A DNA stretch of 64,000 nt. It comes from Thalassolituus sp006212115. Its GTDB lineage: Bacteria; Pseudomonadota; Gammaproteobacteria; Pseudomonadales; Oceanobacteraceae. Below the pieces are notes generated by a model. The model did not search any database. It saw only the letters and a program-made list of their open reading frames with translations, and was not told the DNA's origin. This document shows, in pieces, positions 1 through 6,972 of this stretch; position 1 is the first letter of the stretch; each line of letters starts with the position of its first letter. The stretch lies in assembly GCF_040372045.1 (NCBI RefSeq), contig NZ_BAABWH010000003.1; one strand, given 5' to 3'. Position numbers and translations under genes: made by a program.

Positions 1-222
1 ACCCGACCGGGTCGTCCCCGTAGTAATCCGTACGATCGAACCCAGCAGTCGCGATTGAATAAACGCAGTCAGCGGTTGCGTGATAAGCACGCAGGCCTGC
101 ATCGTCTCGAGGTGAAGTTGCCGGCGGATGTCGTGGCCGCTCTGGATGAAGCCGGAGAAGAGCTCGGAATGTCACGGGCAGAGGTCATTACCAAAGCACT
201 GGAGCAATGGTTGCATCTCTGA
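1..222 (+). CDS. C-terminal part of a YbfE-like ribbon-helix-helix protein (LexA-regulated protein family)
   Basis: The reading frame is open from the window edge and ends at TGA 220-222, so the start lies outside. The 73 visible residues begin with a basic, proline-rich stretch (RPGRPRSNPYDR), continue with a basic helix (NKRSQRLRDKH) and end with a ribbon-helix-helix-like unit (LHRLEVKLPADVVAAL, then GMSRAEVITKAL). The order GRP-x-NP, NKR-x-Q, RDK, V-LKLP and MSR-E-I matches E. coli YbfE as I remember it, a small LexA-controlled protein of unknown role in the MetJ/Arc-like fold. DNA binding is inferred from the fold. It lies upstream of the SRP RNA gene and dnaX, with no obvious functional tie to either. 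Plain RHH antitoxin is the main alternative. Confidence 0.65.
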   Translation, partial: TRPGRPRSNPYDRTQQSRLNKRSQRLRDKHAGLHRLEVKLPADVVAALDEAGEELGMSRAEVITKALEQWLHL

Positions 223-255
223 TGCGTTGATTTGTCCAACTGGCCATCTAAGGCC

Positions 256-282
256 TTGATTCTTAACTGGCTTTTGGATAAT
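256..282 (+). promoter_or_regulatory. Possible promoter of the 4.5S RNA gene
   Basis: TTGATT at 256-261 and GATAAT at 277-282 resemble -35 and -10 boxes. The spacer is 15 bases, which is short. A start near 289 would give a leader of about 25 bases ahead of the SRP RNA helix, as expected for a 5'-processed RNA. Confidence 0.4.
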
Positions 283-312
283 GTACGTCTCCCTGCTGAT
301 CGCAGGTCGTTA

Positions 313-425
313 TGGTGGCCCCTGCCGGTCCCCTCGCAACGATACACCGCGAACCCCGCCAGGTCCGGAAGGAAGCAACGGTAGTGGTCGACTCGTGTGC
401 CGGGGTGTGGCTGGTAGAGGTCATC
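313..425 (+). ncRNA. ffs: Signal recognition particle RNA, small bacterial type (4.5S RNA)
   Basis: The conserved SRP apical loop is present as CAGGTCCGGAAGGAAGCAAC at 359-378. It is preceded by the CCTCGCAACGATAC segment and followed by GTGTGCCGGGGTGTGGCTGGTAG, the same order as in E. coli 4.5S RNA. The ends pair: GGCCCCTGCCGG near 317-328 with CTGGTAGAGGTC near 410-421, using several G-U pairs. The RNA binds Ffh and guides membrane-protein ribosomes to FtsY. The exact ends are not visible; I set them by the outer helix. Its location just ahead of dnaX is common in Gammaproteobacteria. No clear U-rich terminator follows. Confidence 0.93.
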
Positions 426-548
426 TCCAATATCCCCTCTATGTCCCATGTTTTCTCTCTTCGCAGTACTCCCAGATAGTCACTGACTTTCCCTGTGTAT
501 ATGGTTATCATGCGCACATACTAAGTTTGGCCGGCCGATTAGAATTTA

Positions 549-2687
549 ATGAGTTATCAGGTACTTGCGCGGAAGTGGCGACCACGTTTCTTTGATGAAA
601 TGGTCGGCCAGGAACACGTCTTACGGGCGCTGATCAACGCACTTAACGAAGGGCGTCTCCATCACGCCTACCTGTTTACCGGTACTCGTGGTGTAGGTAA
701 GACAACCATTGCCCGTATTCTGGCCAAATGCCTGAACTGCGAAGAGGGTGTCAGTGCGAGACCCTGTGGTACCTGTACCTCCTGCCGTGAAATTGCGGAG
801 GGGCGCTTCGTCGACCTTATTGAGGTGGATGCGGCTTCAAGAACCCGTGTAGAAGACACGCGAGAGTTGCTTGATAATGTTCAGTACGCGCCGACTCGCG
901 GTCGCTTCAAGGTTTACCTGATTGACGAGGTGCACATGCTGTCAACGCACAGCTTCAACGCACTTCTGAAAACACTCGAAGAACCCCCAGAACATGTTAA
1001 GTTTTTGCTGGCGACAACAGACCCGCAGAAGCTTCCTGTCACCATTCTTTCCCGATGCCTGCAGTTCAGCCTGAAGAACATGACCCCTGAGCGTATTGTG
1101 GGGTATCTCGGCAAAGTTCTGGACGCCGAATCCGTTCCTTATGATGAACCCGCACTTTGGTCTCTTGGGCGCGCGGCGCAGGGCAGCATGCGTGATGCCC
1201 TGTCTCTGACTGATCAGGCGATCGCATTTGGTGAGGGCGAGGTTCATGACGCTCAGGTCAATGCCATGCTTGGCAGCATGGACCGCGGACGTCTGTTCCG
1301 CCTGGCAGAAGTGATGGCCAAAGCTGATGCGGCGGAAATACTCGCTGAAACGGCATCCATGGCTGAGCATTCACCGGATTACGACGAGATTTTGCAGGGG
1401 TTGTTGCACATCTGGCACCGGGCGTCGTTGGCGCAAGTTGTCCCGGATGCGATCGACAATGCAGAGGGCGACCGGGAAGCAATACTGCAGATATCCATGG
1501 CGATGCCTGCCGAAGATCTGCAGCTCTGCTACCAGATCGCATTGCAAGGTCGACAGGATCTGGCAATTGCTCCCGATCCCCGTCAAGGCTTTGAGATGAT
1601 TTTGCTGCGTATGCTGGCGTTCCGGCCTGCACCGGAATCTGTGCCAGAACTGGATCTTGTTTCGGCGCTCGAAAAAAAAAAGGCAATAGCGCCTGACGAA
1701 CGGCGTGCCGTCCAACCAGTCCAATCTGCAAGTGAAGCATCTGGTGCTAACCCAGAGTTCGGTGAGCCATCTGAAACACATGACGTCGCGCGGCCGTCGG
1801 TCGAAGAGTCCTCACAGCCTGAAGCAGACAGCCTTGAATCGGATAGCCCTGAGTCGGACAGTCTTGATGCCAGCGCAAACAAAGCGGAGCCTCAGAAGAC
1901 CGAACGTGAATCCGCCCGGCCAGACATAGCCCAGTCAGAGAGTGCTCAAACCGAAGTGGCTGAGTGTGAGGTAACTGGATCTGAAGTGACAGGGCCTGAG
2001 CTAACAGCGCCTGAGGTGCCAGCCCCTGAGATAACTGGGTCTGGGGTAGCTGGCCCTGAGGCCGAGAACAGCACACAGCAACCGCCTGTATCAGATCAGT
2101 CTGCAAGTAAACCTCTGACTTCATTAATGGATGGCTCTGCCGGTGATAGCTCTGTCGGTGGTGGCTTTGCCAATGTGGCAGCGAACGTAGCAGCGGAAGA
2201 CGCCGACTCTACGATAGGGAGCACAGTAGAGACCACAGCAGAGACGCCACCTGAAAGTGCATCAGAGTCCCTGGATGCATCAGCATTGCCTGAGATTGCT
2301 GCACACACATGGCATCTTTGGGTCGATCATCTGACCCTGGCGGGTCTGCCGATGGCGATAGCCAGGAACAGTGCGCTGGTGTCGGTCTCTGGTTCTGCTG
2401 GTAGTCTGATTCTTGAATTCGATGTCGATCCCGCGCAAGGTGCACTGTACAACGATACCCAGCGTCAGCGGATTGCGGCCGCATTGGCGGAGCATCTACC
2501 CGGGGTATCCTTAACGATGTCATTGACTCCTCCAAGAGGGGAAACGCCGGAGCAAAGACGTCAGCGGTTGCTGGCGGATGCTTTGTATTCTGCGCGTCAG
2601 GCAATCGACAGTGATCCAGTCGTAAATCAGATTGTTGCTGAGTTAGGCGGGCAGGTTATCGACGAGACCGTCCGACCTAACTCGTAG
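549..2687 (+). CDS. dnaX: DNA polymerase III subunits tau and gamma (clamp loader)
   Basis: The 712-residue product is the ATPase of the clamp loader; tau also ties the replicative helicase to the polymerase core. Residues 45-52 are the Walker A motif GTRGVGKT, the zinc cysteines are C64, C73, C76 and C79, the Walker B/DEVH is at 126-129 and the SRC sensor at 168-170. Domains I-III end near residue 370. Residues about 390-570 form a long acidic Pro/Glu/Ser/Ala linker with degenerate EVTG/EVPAP repeats, longer than in E. coli tau. The C-terminal polymerase-binding domain runs from about residue 580. The ATG at 549 gives the family N-terminus MSYQVLARKWRP. An A-run at 1672-1681 probably produces a short gamma form. 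ybaB and recR follow, as in most relatives. Confidence 0.97.
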   Translation: MSYQVLARKWRPRFFDEMVGQEHVLRALINALNEGRLHHAYLFTGTRGVGKTTIARILAKCLNCEEGVSARPCGTCTSCREIAEGRFVDLIEVDAASRTRVEDTRELLDNVQYAPTRGRFKVYLIDEVHMLSTHSFNALLKTLEEPPEHVKFLLATTDPQKLPVTILSRCLQFSLKNMTPERIVGYLGKVLDAESVPYDEPALWSLGRAAQGSMRDALSLTDQAIAFGEGEVHDAQVNAMLGSMDRGRLFRLAEVMAKADAAEILAETASMAEHSPDYDEILQGLLHIWHRASLAQVVPDAIDNAEGDREAILQISMAMPAEDLQLCYQIALQGRQDLAIAPDPRQGFEMILLRMLAFRPAPESVPELDLVSALEKKKAIAPDERRAVQPVQSASEASGANPEFGEPSETHDVARPSVEESSQPEADSLESDSPESDSLDASANKAEPQKTERESARPDIAQSESAQTEVAECEVTGSEVTGPELTAPEVPAPEITGSGVAGPEAENSTQQPPVSDQSASKPLTSLMDGSAGDSSVGGGFANVAANVAAEDADSTIGSTVETTAETPPESASESLDASALPEIAAHTWHLWVDHLTLAGLPMAIARNSALVSVSGSAGSLILEFDVDPAQGALYNDTQRQRIAAALAEHLPGVSLTMSLTPPRGETPEQRRQRLLADALYSARQAIDSDPVVNQIVAELGGQVIDETVRPNS
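1664..1696 (+). promoter_or_regulatory. Predicted -1 frameshift site producing the gamma form of DnaX
   Basis: The frame reads GAA AAA AAA AAG at 1671-1682, so the heptamer A AAA AAG used by E. coli dnaX is present in the right phase within a run of ten A. After a -1 slip the codons are GGC AAT AGC GCC followed by TGA at 1694-1696. The result would be a gamma protein of about 382 residues, just past domain III. GGCGCT (1664-1669) and AGCGCC (1688-1693) can pair and place the A-run in the loop. Ribosomal slippage or RNA polymerase slippage would both work. Slippage itself is inferred. Confidence 0.72.
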
Positions 2688-2798
2688 AGCGGTGAGACAA
2701 AAATTAAAACGTCAAATAGAAAGGCGTTAAACAGAAAGACGTTAAACACAAGGGCTGGCGGGATTAACGCCGACAGCGCCGACTGAAGAGAGGTACGT

Positions 2799-3125
2799 AT
2801 GATTAAAGGTGGAATGGGCAATCTGATGAAGCAGGCCCAGAAGATGCAGGAACAGATGGCCAAAGCTCAGGAAGAATTGGCGTCTGCAGAAGTAACCGGC
2901 GAAGCGGGTGCGGGTCTGGTGAAAGTCGTGATGACAGGGCGCCACGATGTGAAACGTGTAGACCTTGATGACTCCATCATGGAAGAAGACAAGGAGCTGC
3001 TCGAAGATTTGCTCGCTGCTGCTGTAAATGATGCCGTGCGAAAAATTGAACAGAACAACCAAGAGCATATGTCTAAGCTGACATCTGGCATGGGCTTGCC
3101 TGCGGGTATGAAGCTGCCGTTCTGA
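2799..3125 (+). CDS. ybaB: YbaB/EbfC family nucleoid-associated protein
   Basis: The 108-residue protein has the family's typical length and signatures: a Gly/Met-rich start (MIKGGMGNLMKQAQKMQEQM), a long amphipathic helix rich in Gln, Lys and Glu, and a C-terminal methionine-rich tail (MSKLTSGMGLPAGMKLPF). YbaB homologues form tweezer-like dimers that bind DNA and affect nucleoid structure. The start follows a purine-rich GAGAGG at about 2788. It lies 111 bases after dnaX and 4 bases before recR, and this dnaX-ybaB-recR order is widely conserved, although why the three are linked is not settled. Confidence 0.95.
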   Translation: MIKGGMGNLMKQAQKMQEQMAKAQEELASAEVTGEAGAGLVKVVMTGRHDVKRVDLDDSIMEEDKELLEDLLAAAVNDAVRKIEQNNQEHMSKLTSGMGLPAGMKLPF

Positions 3126-3129
3126 TTGA

Positions 3130-3663
3130 ATGAAAACTTCTTCTGACTACACGCAGTTGTGTCGTTTGCTGGGTGAGCTGCCGGGCGTTGGCAGCAATGC
3201 GGCCGAGAGAATGGCTGAATGGTTAATACATCATGGCCCGCGGACTGAGTTGGAAGTGGTTTTGAATGGTATTAACGAGGCCGGAGTGTGTCCGGGCTGC
3301 AATCGGTTAATGTCGCGCTCCGGGTGCTCCGGCTGTGGTCAGGCCGATCAAGCCTCTTCCGTCTTGCTGGTCTGTGCGACTGAGAAAGATCTGCGCGCTA
3401 TTAACGATGTGCTTGAGTTTACTGGGCCGGTGTTTGTGCTGCATGGTGAGTTATCGCCATCGCGTAATATTGGCCCCGCTCAGTTACAGCTCGATAAGCT
3501 GGCTGCCCGAATAAACGAAATTGATCCCCTATGTGTGGCGATCGCCGTTTCTGCCAGTGTAGAAGGCCGGGCAACAGCAGAATTCATATTCAGAAAAACA
3601 GGGCGCTCAGGTCAGTCTGGGTCTGTCCAGGAAGTCATTGAGTGGCTGAGAAGTAGAGATTGA
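3130..3663 (+). CDS. recR: Recombination protein RecR, short and divergent
   Basis: RecR works with RecO/RecF to load RecA at gaps. The product has an N-terminal helix-hairpin-helix (LPGVGSNAAERMAEWL, residues 17-32), a four-cysteine zinc site (C54, C57, C66, C69) and a Toprim-like core with the family's HGELSPSRNIGP segment and VEGRATAEF. It is only 177 residues against about 200 for the family. The usual C-terminal Toprim segment (consensus like R-A-G-PVGG-E--D--TL) is replaced by a short RSGQSGSVQEVIEWLRSRD. Gene order downstream of ybaB supports the call. The stop overlaps the start region of rnd. Reduced or altered activity is possible but not shown. Confidence 0.88.
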   Translation: MKTSSDYTQLCRLLGELPGVGSNAAERMAEWLIHHGPRTELEVVLNGINEAGVCPGCNRLMSRSGCSGCGQADQASSVLLVCATEKDLRAINDVLEFTGPVFVLHGELSPSRNIGPAQLQLDKLAARINEIDPLCVAIAVSASVEGRATAEFIFRKTGRSGQSGSVQEVIEWLRSRD

Positions 3664-3665
3664 AC

Positions 3666-4802
3666 ATGGTTAATGTCATTGCGCCGGTTCCTGCACCGCT
3701 CTGGATTGCGGACGATAAAACACTGCAAGAAGCTTGTCGGCGATGGTCTGAAGCGGATTTTCTGGCGGTCGATACTGAATTCGTTCGCACCAGCACATTT
3801 TACCCGAAACCAGGGCTGATACAGGTAGCAGACAACCATGGGGCGGCGCTGATTGATCCTCTGGCTGTGTCCGACTGGTCGGATTTTCGCGCACTGATGG
3901 TGTCGTCGGATGTGGTAAAGGTTTTCCACTCATGCGCTGAGGATCTTGAAGTCTGTAAACGTATCTTCGATGAAGTGCCTAGTCCTTTATTCGACACTCA
4001 GATAGCGATGGCGTTAACTGGGTTTGGCAGTTCGGTTGGCTTCCAGAGAGCGGTAAACGAGCTGCTTGAACTCGACATCCCAAAGGAAGCGACGCGAACC
4101 GACTGGCTGCAGCGGCCTTTGACTGAAGTGCAGATGGAATACGCCACTGCAGATGTTCACTATCTGCATTACCTGTATCCAATGCTAGTTGCCAGGCTTG
4201 AGGAAAAAGACCGGCTGAGCTGGCTGTATGAAGAGTGCGAACGATTGGTCGATTCGGCTCGCGAGCCCGAAGGTGATTACCGTTTGGCTTACCACCGGGT
4301 TAAGTCTGGTTGGAAGCTGCGCCCGCAGGAGCAGTGCGTGTTGCAATACCTGGCTGAGTGGCGGGAACAGCAAGCGCGACTAAAAGATGTGCCCCGTAAC
4401 AAGGTGGCCGACGATCCGACACTTTGGAATATAGCGCGCTTTAAAGCCCGTAATCGTGATCAGCTGGTCAAGGCGGGGATGAGGCCGCATATTGTCCGCG
4501 ATGCTGGAAAACAGGTTCTGGCATTGGTGCAGCGCGGGCTGGAACAAGATGCAGAAAATTGGCCGCAACAGTTGCAGAGACCTCTCTCTATTGACGATGG
4601 GAATGTGCTTAAGTCGATGAAGAAAGTCGTTGTCCGCTGTGCTGAGGCACTGGATATCCCTGCGGAGTTGCTGGCCAACAAAAAAACGCTCGAGGCGATG
4701 ATTCGCTCTGAGCAAGATGACTTGCCGCCTCACTTATCAGGCTGGCGTAAAGAACAAATAGCAGATGCGCTTGTTAAGCATCTGAAAGAAATCAGGCAAT
4801 AA
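3666..4802 (+). CDS. rnd: Ribonuclease D
   Basis: RNase D is a 3'-5' exonuclease that trims tRNA precursors and other small RNAs. The N-terminal DEDD nuclease domain shows the first acidic motif as FLAVDTEFVRT, the second region as VFHSCAEDLEV with the following FDTQIA, and the third as YATADVHYLHYLYP. An HRDC region follows (LAEWREQQARLKDVPRNKVADD). Length (378 residues) is normal. I chose ATG 3666; an in-frame TTG at 3660 overlapping the recR stop is the alternative. ycgL follows after 3 bases. Confidence 0.95.
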   Translation: MVNVIAPVPAPLWIADDKTLQEACRRWSEADFLAVDTEFVRTSTFYPKPGLIQVADNHGAALIDPLAVSDWSDFRALMVSSDVVKVFHSCAEDLEVCKRIFDEVPSPLFDTQIAMALTGFGSSVGFQRAVNELLELDIPKEATRTDWLQRPLTEVQMEYATADVHYLHYLYPMLVARLEEKDRLSWLYEECERLVDSAREPEGDYRLAYHRVKSGWKLRPQEQCVLQYLAEWREQQARLKDVPRNKVADDPTLWNIARFKARNRDQLVKAGMRPHIVRDAGKQVLALVQRGLEQDAENWPQQLQRPLSIDDGNVLKSMKKVVVRCAEALDIPAELLANKKTLEAMIRSEQDDLPPHLSGWRKEQIADALVKHLKEIRQ

Positions 4803-4805
4803 ATT

Positions 4806-5099
4806 ATGACCGAGAATAAGCGCATTCTTTGTGATGTGTTCAAAACACGAAAAAAAGACGAAATGTACCTTTATGTAGAGAAAAAAGAGGGCTTTTCTCG
4901 TGTGCCTGACGAGTTGATGGATATGTTCGGCAAGCCTGAACTGGCTATGACTTTGCTTCTAACTCCAGACAAAAATCTCGGTCGTGCCGATGCGGAAAAA
5001 GTGCTGTCGGACCTTGATGAGAAGGGCTTCTATTTGCAGATGCCGCCAGCAAAAGAACCCTACATGCTTGATCTGTTCTGCCGCAAGGACGATGAATGA
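4806..5099 (+). CDS. ycgL: YcgL domain-containing protein
   Basis: The 97-residue protein matches the YcgL family in length and in segments I recognise: an N-terminal CDVFKTRKKDEMYLYV, a central VPDELMDMFGKPELAMTLLL and a C-terminal GFYLQMPP. The family has a small alpha/beta fold of unknown function. It follows rnd closely, and its last codons overlap the start of ycgN by 4 bases (ATGA), which implies translational coupling. The rnd-ycgL-ycgN order is common in Gammaproteobacteria, so a link to RNA metabolism has some context support but no direct evidence. Confidence 0.93.
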   Translation: MTENKRILCDVFKTRKKDEMYLYVEKKEGFSRVPDELMDMFGKPELAMTLLLTPDKNLGRADAEKVLSDLDEKGFYLQMPPAKEPYMLDLFCRKDDE

Positions 5100-5539
5100 G
5101 CGCAGCACAGCCATTTTGGGAGACCACGCCGCTGGCTGAGATGTCTCGCCAGCAATGGGAGTCTTTGTGTGATGGATGTGCCTTATGCTGTTTGCACAAG
5201 CTTGAGGATGAAGATAGCGGCGAGGTGTTTTATACCGATGTTCATTGTCGGTACATGGATACGAATGACTGCTCGTGTACCGTGTATCAAAAGCGGCAGG
5301 AATACGTACCGCATTGCGTCTGGCTGACGCCTCAGCAGGCCCACGAATTTCATTGGTTGCCAGAAACCTGTGCTTATCGCCTGGTTGCGGAGGGTAAACC
5401 ATTGCATGATTGGCACCCCTTAATTACAGGTAACGCCGAGAGTGTTCATGCCGCAGGCATATCCTTGCGAGGGAAAGGTGTGGCAGACAACCTTGTGAAA
5501 GAAGAAGACTGGGAAGATCACATTATATGGAAAGCGTAG
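5096..5539 (+). CDS. ycgN: YcgN family cysteine-cluster protein
   Basis: The 147-residue protein carries the UPF0260 cysteine pattern: CDGCALCCLHKL near the N-terminus, then CRYMDTNDCSCTVYQKR and PHCVWLTP. Such clusters suggest bound zinc or iron; the function is unknown. The N-terminal FWETTPLAEMSRQQWESLCDGC is typical of the family. The gene overlaps ycgL by 4 bases and the next membrane protein gene by 13 bases. Confidence 0.93.
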   Translation: MSAAQPFWETTPLAEMSRQQWESLCDGCALCCLHKLEDEDSGEVFYTDVHCRYMDTNDCSCTVYQKRQEYVPHCVWLTPQQAHEFHWLPETCAYRLVAEGKPLHDWHPLITGNAESVHAAGISLRGKGVADNLVKEEDWEDHIIWKA

Positions 5540-5925
5540 CGAGCTATTACACATACTGGGCTGTTTATATGGCCGCTGCATTGATCGGCTACTGGTGTTG
5601 GGGGCGGATGGCCTTCTGGGTGGCTGAGCGTGGGGTGGTTTATCACCTGTATAGCGCATTGGGCGCGGTTCTGATCTTTACTCCTTTACCGGTCACAGGT
5701 CAGGAACAAACCCTTGCGCCGGGGTTTGTTGCGATCGCGTTTACCTTTATTTCAGAAGGGCTTTCTGGGTTGTACGAGTTTACTGTGTGGTATCTCGCAT
5801 CGACTGTTCTGGCAGTCATAGCCTTGATTGTCGGGCTGATACTGGTTAAACCGGAAACGAAAGCCAAGGCCAGTATTGTGAAACGTGAGCAACCTTCATC
5901 GGTCCCCGATAATCCATTTCGCTGA
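5527..5925 (+). CDS. Small integral membrane protein of unknown function
   Basis: I do not recognise the family. The 132 residues contain about four hydrophobic segments: near 8-27 (YWAVYMAAALIGYWCWGRMA), 38-56, 64-82 and 88-108 (STVLAVIALIVGLILV). A basic cytoplasmic-type tail follows (KPETKAKASIVKREQ). The start overlaps the end of ycgN by 13 bases, so the two are probably translated together. It is the last gene of the dnaX-ycgN block and the last before the envelope locus; it may belong to either. Confidence 0.75.
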   Translation: MESVASYYTYWAVYMAAALIGYWCWGRMAFWVAERGVVYHLYSALGAVLIFTPLPVTGQEQTLAPGFVAIAFTFISEGLSGLYEFTVWYLASTVLAVIALIVGLILVKPETKAKASIVKREQPSSVPDNPFR

Positions 5926-6267
5926 TTGGCAAAACAGTCCGTTTATTTCCCCCTCCTGATTAGTCCCACTGCTTACAGAACTGTAGATCTCTGCAGGCAG
6001 TGTGTTTGCTTCATAATTTTTCCAAATCCGCCATCGTGGCCTGATTATTCCGGGGTGCCTTAACCTCAGATACTGACTTTTCTGGCTAACTCACGAAACT
6101 TTGCTAGGTTTAAATCAGGGTGTGTCTCAAGTGTGGAACCCGGCTTCGGTCGGCTCCGGTCTGGGCAATAAACACTCTGACGTACGGCGCCCATAATGAG
6201 CGACCGATAAGATTGTATTTACGCATAGTGACGTGTGCGCCGCCTGGCGCGATTGAGGGTTAAGATC
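5926..6267. other. Intergenic region ahead of the envelope locus
   Basis: These 342 bases carry no gene I can support. A dyad at 5967-6002 (CACTGC with GCAGTG, with ACAG-AA-CTGT inside) followed by a T-containing stretch may end the dnaX-ycgN transcript. A second C/G-rich dyad lies near 6138-6168. The promoter for the downstream locus is presumably here, but I see no box pair good enough to name. Confidence 0.5.
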
Positions 6268-6936
6268 ATGGCAAACCATATATTCATTCTTGCTACCGTT
6301 ATGCTACTCGCAGGTATCTTCGGCGGTCTGGTGAATTTCTACCTGTACGGCGATAAAGACCCGGATTCAGCAAGTCTGCCGCGCTTTCTGGTGGTGGGTG
6401 TAGGTGCATCGTTTCTGGTGCCTGTTGTCCTCGATATGGTGAACAGTGAACTGGTGCTTGAAAGTCAGGGTGATCCGTCGCAATTACTCATATTTACCGG
6501 TTTTTGTCTTGTGTCAGCTTTGTTGAGTCGCTTCGTTATCGACAATATGTCCGACCGGATTCTCAACGAGGCGAATGTAGCGCGTCAGCGCTCTGAAGAA
6601 GTGGAGCAGGATCTTCGTATTATCCAGAATGAGTTGTTACCGCTCATCGATACCGAAACGGAAAAAGACATGAGCGGATATGATCCGCAGATGGCCACCG
6701 TGTCTGAGGAGCTCGATACAACCTCCACGCAGATTCTGAAAGTTCTCTCGAATGGTCGCTACATTTTCCGATCGCTGGCTGGTGTGTGTCGCGAGTGCAA
6801 TCAGGAAGAGTCCACTGTTCTGAAAACACTGCATGTACTGACCGTTCGTAGTCTTGCAGGCAAGGTGAGCGGTAAAAATGGTGTTCGCTGGCACATCACA
6901 GAAAAGGGTCGCCGGGTACTCGAAAACAGCCTTTGA
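6268..6936 (+). CDS. Membrane protein with YEATS-associated-type helices and a winged-helix-like C-terminus
   Basis: The 222-residue protein starts with three likely membrane segments (IFILATVMLLAGIFGGLVNF, LPRFLVVGVGASFLVPVVL and LLIFTGFCLVSALLSRFVI). A charged helix follows (residues about 95-120). The last 70 residues look like a winged helix (ILKVLSNGRYIFRSLAGVCR, then VLKTLHVLTVRSLAGKV and a wing with RWHITEKGRRVLENSL). The membrane part resembles what is annotated as the YEATS-associated helix family, from memory. I chose ATG 6268, 9 bases after GAGGG; an upstream GTG at 6235 would add 11 basic residues. The VWA gene starts 36 bases later, which suggests a membrane-tethered sensor or regulator for this locus. 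Confidence 0.7.
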   Translation: MANHIFILATVMLLAGIFGGLVNFYLYGDKDPDSASLPRFLVVGVGASFLVPVVLDMVNSELVLESQGDPSQLLIFTGFCLVSALLSRFVIDNMSDRILNEANVARQRSEEVEQDLRIIQNELLPLIDTETEKDMSGYDPQMATVSEELDTTSTQILKVLSNGRYIFRSLAGVCRECNQEESTVLKTLHVLTVRSLAGKVSGKNGVRWHITEKGRRVLENSL

Positions 6937-6972
6937 TTTGATCGGCAACAGTAACGGGAGCGCTGAGCCAGT

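Noticed and set aside
281..595. Open frame across the SRP RNA gene into dnaX
   Set aside because: It covers the 4.5S RNA and overlaps the dnaX start in another frame; no protein-like features.
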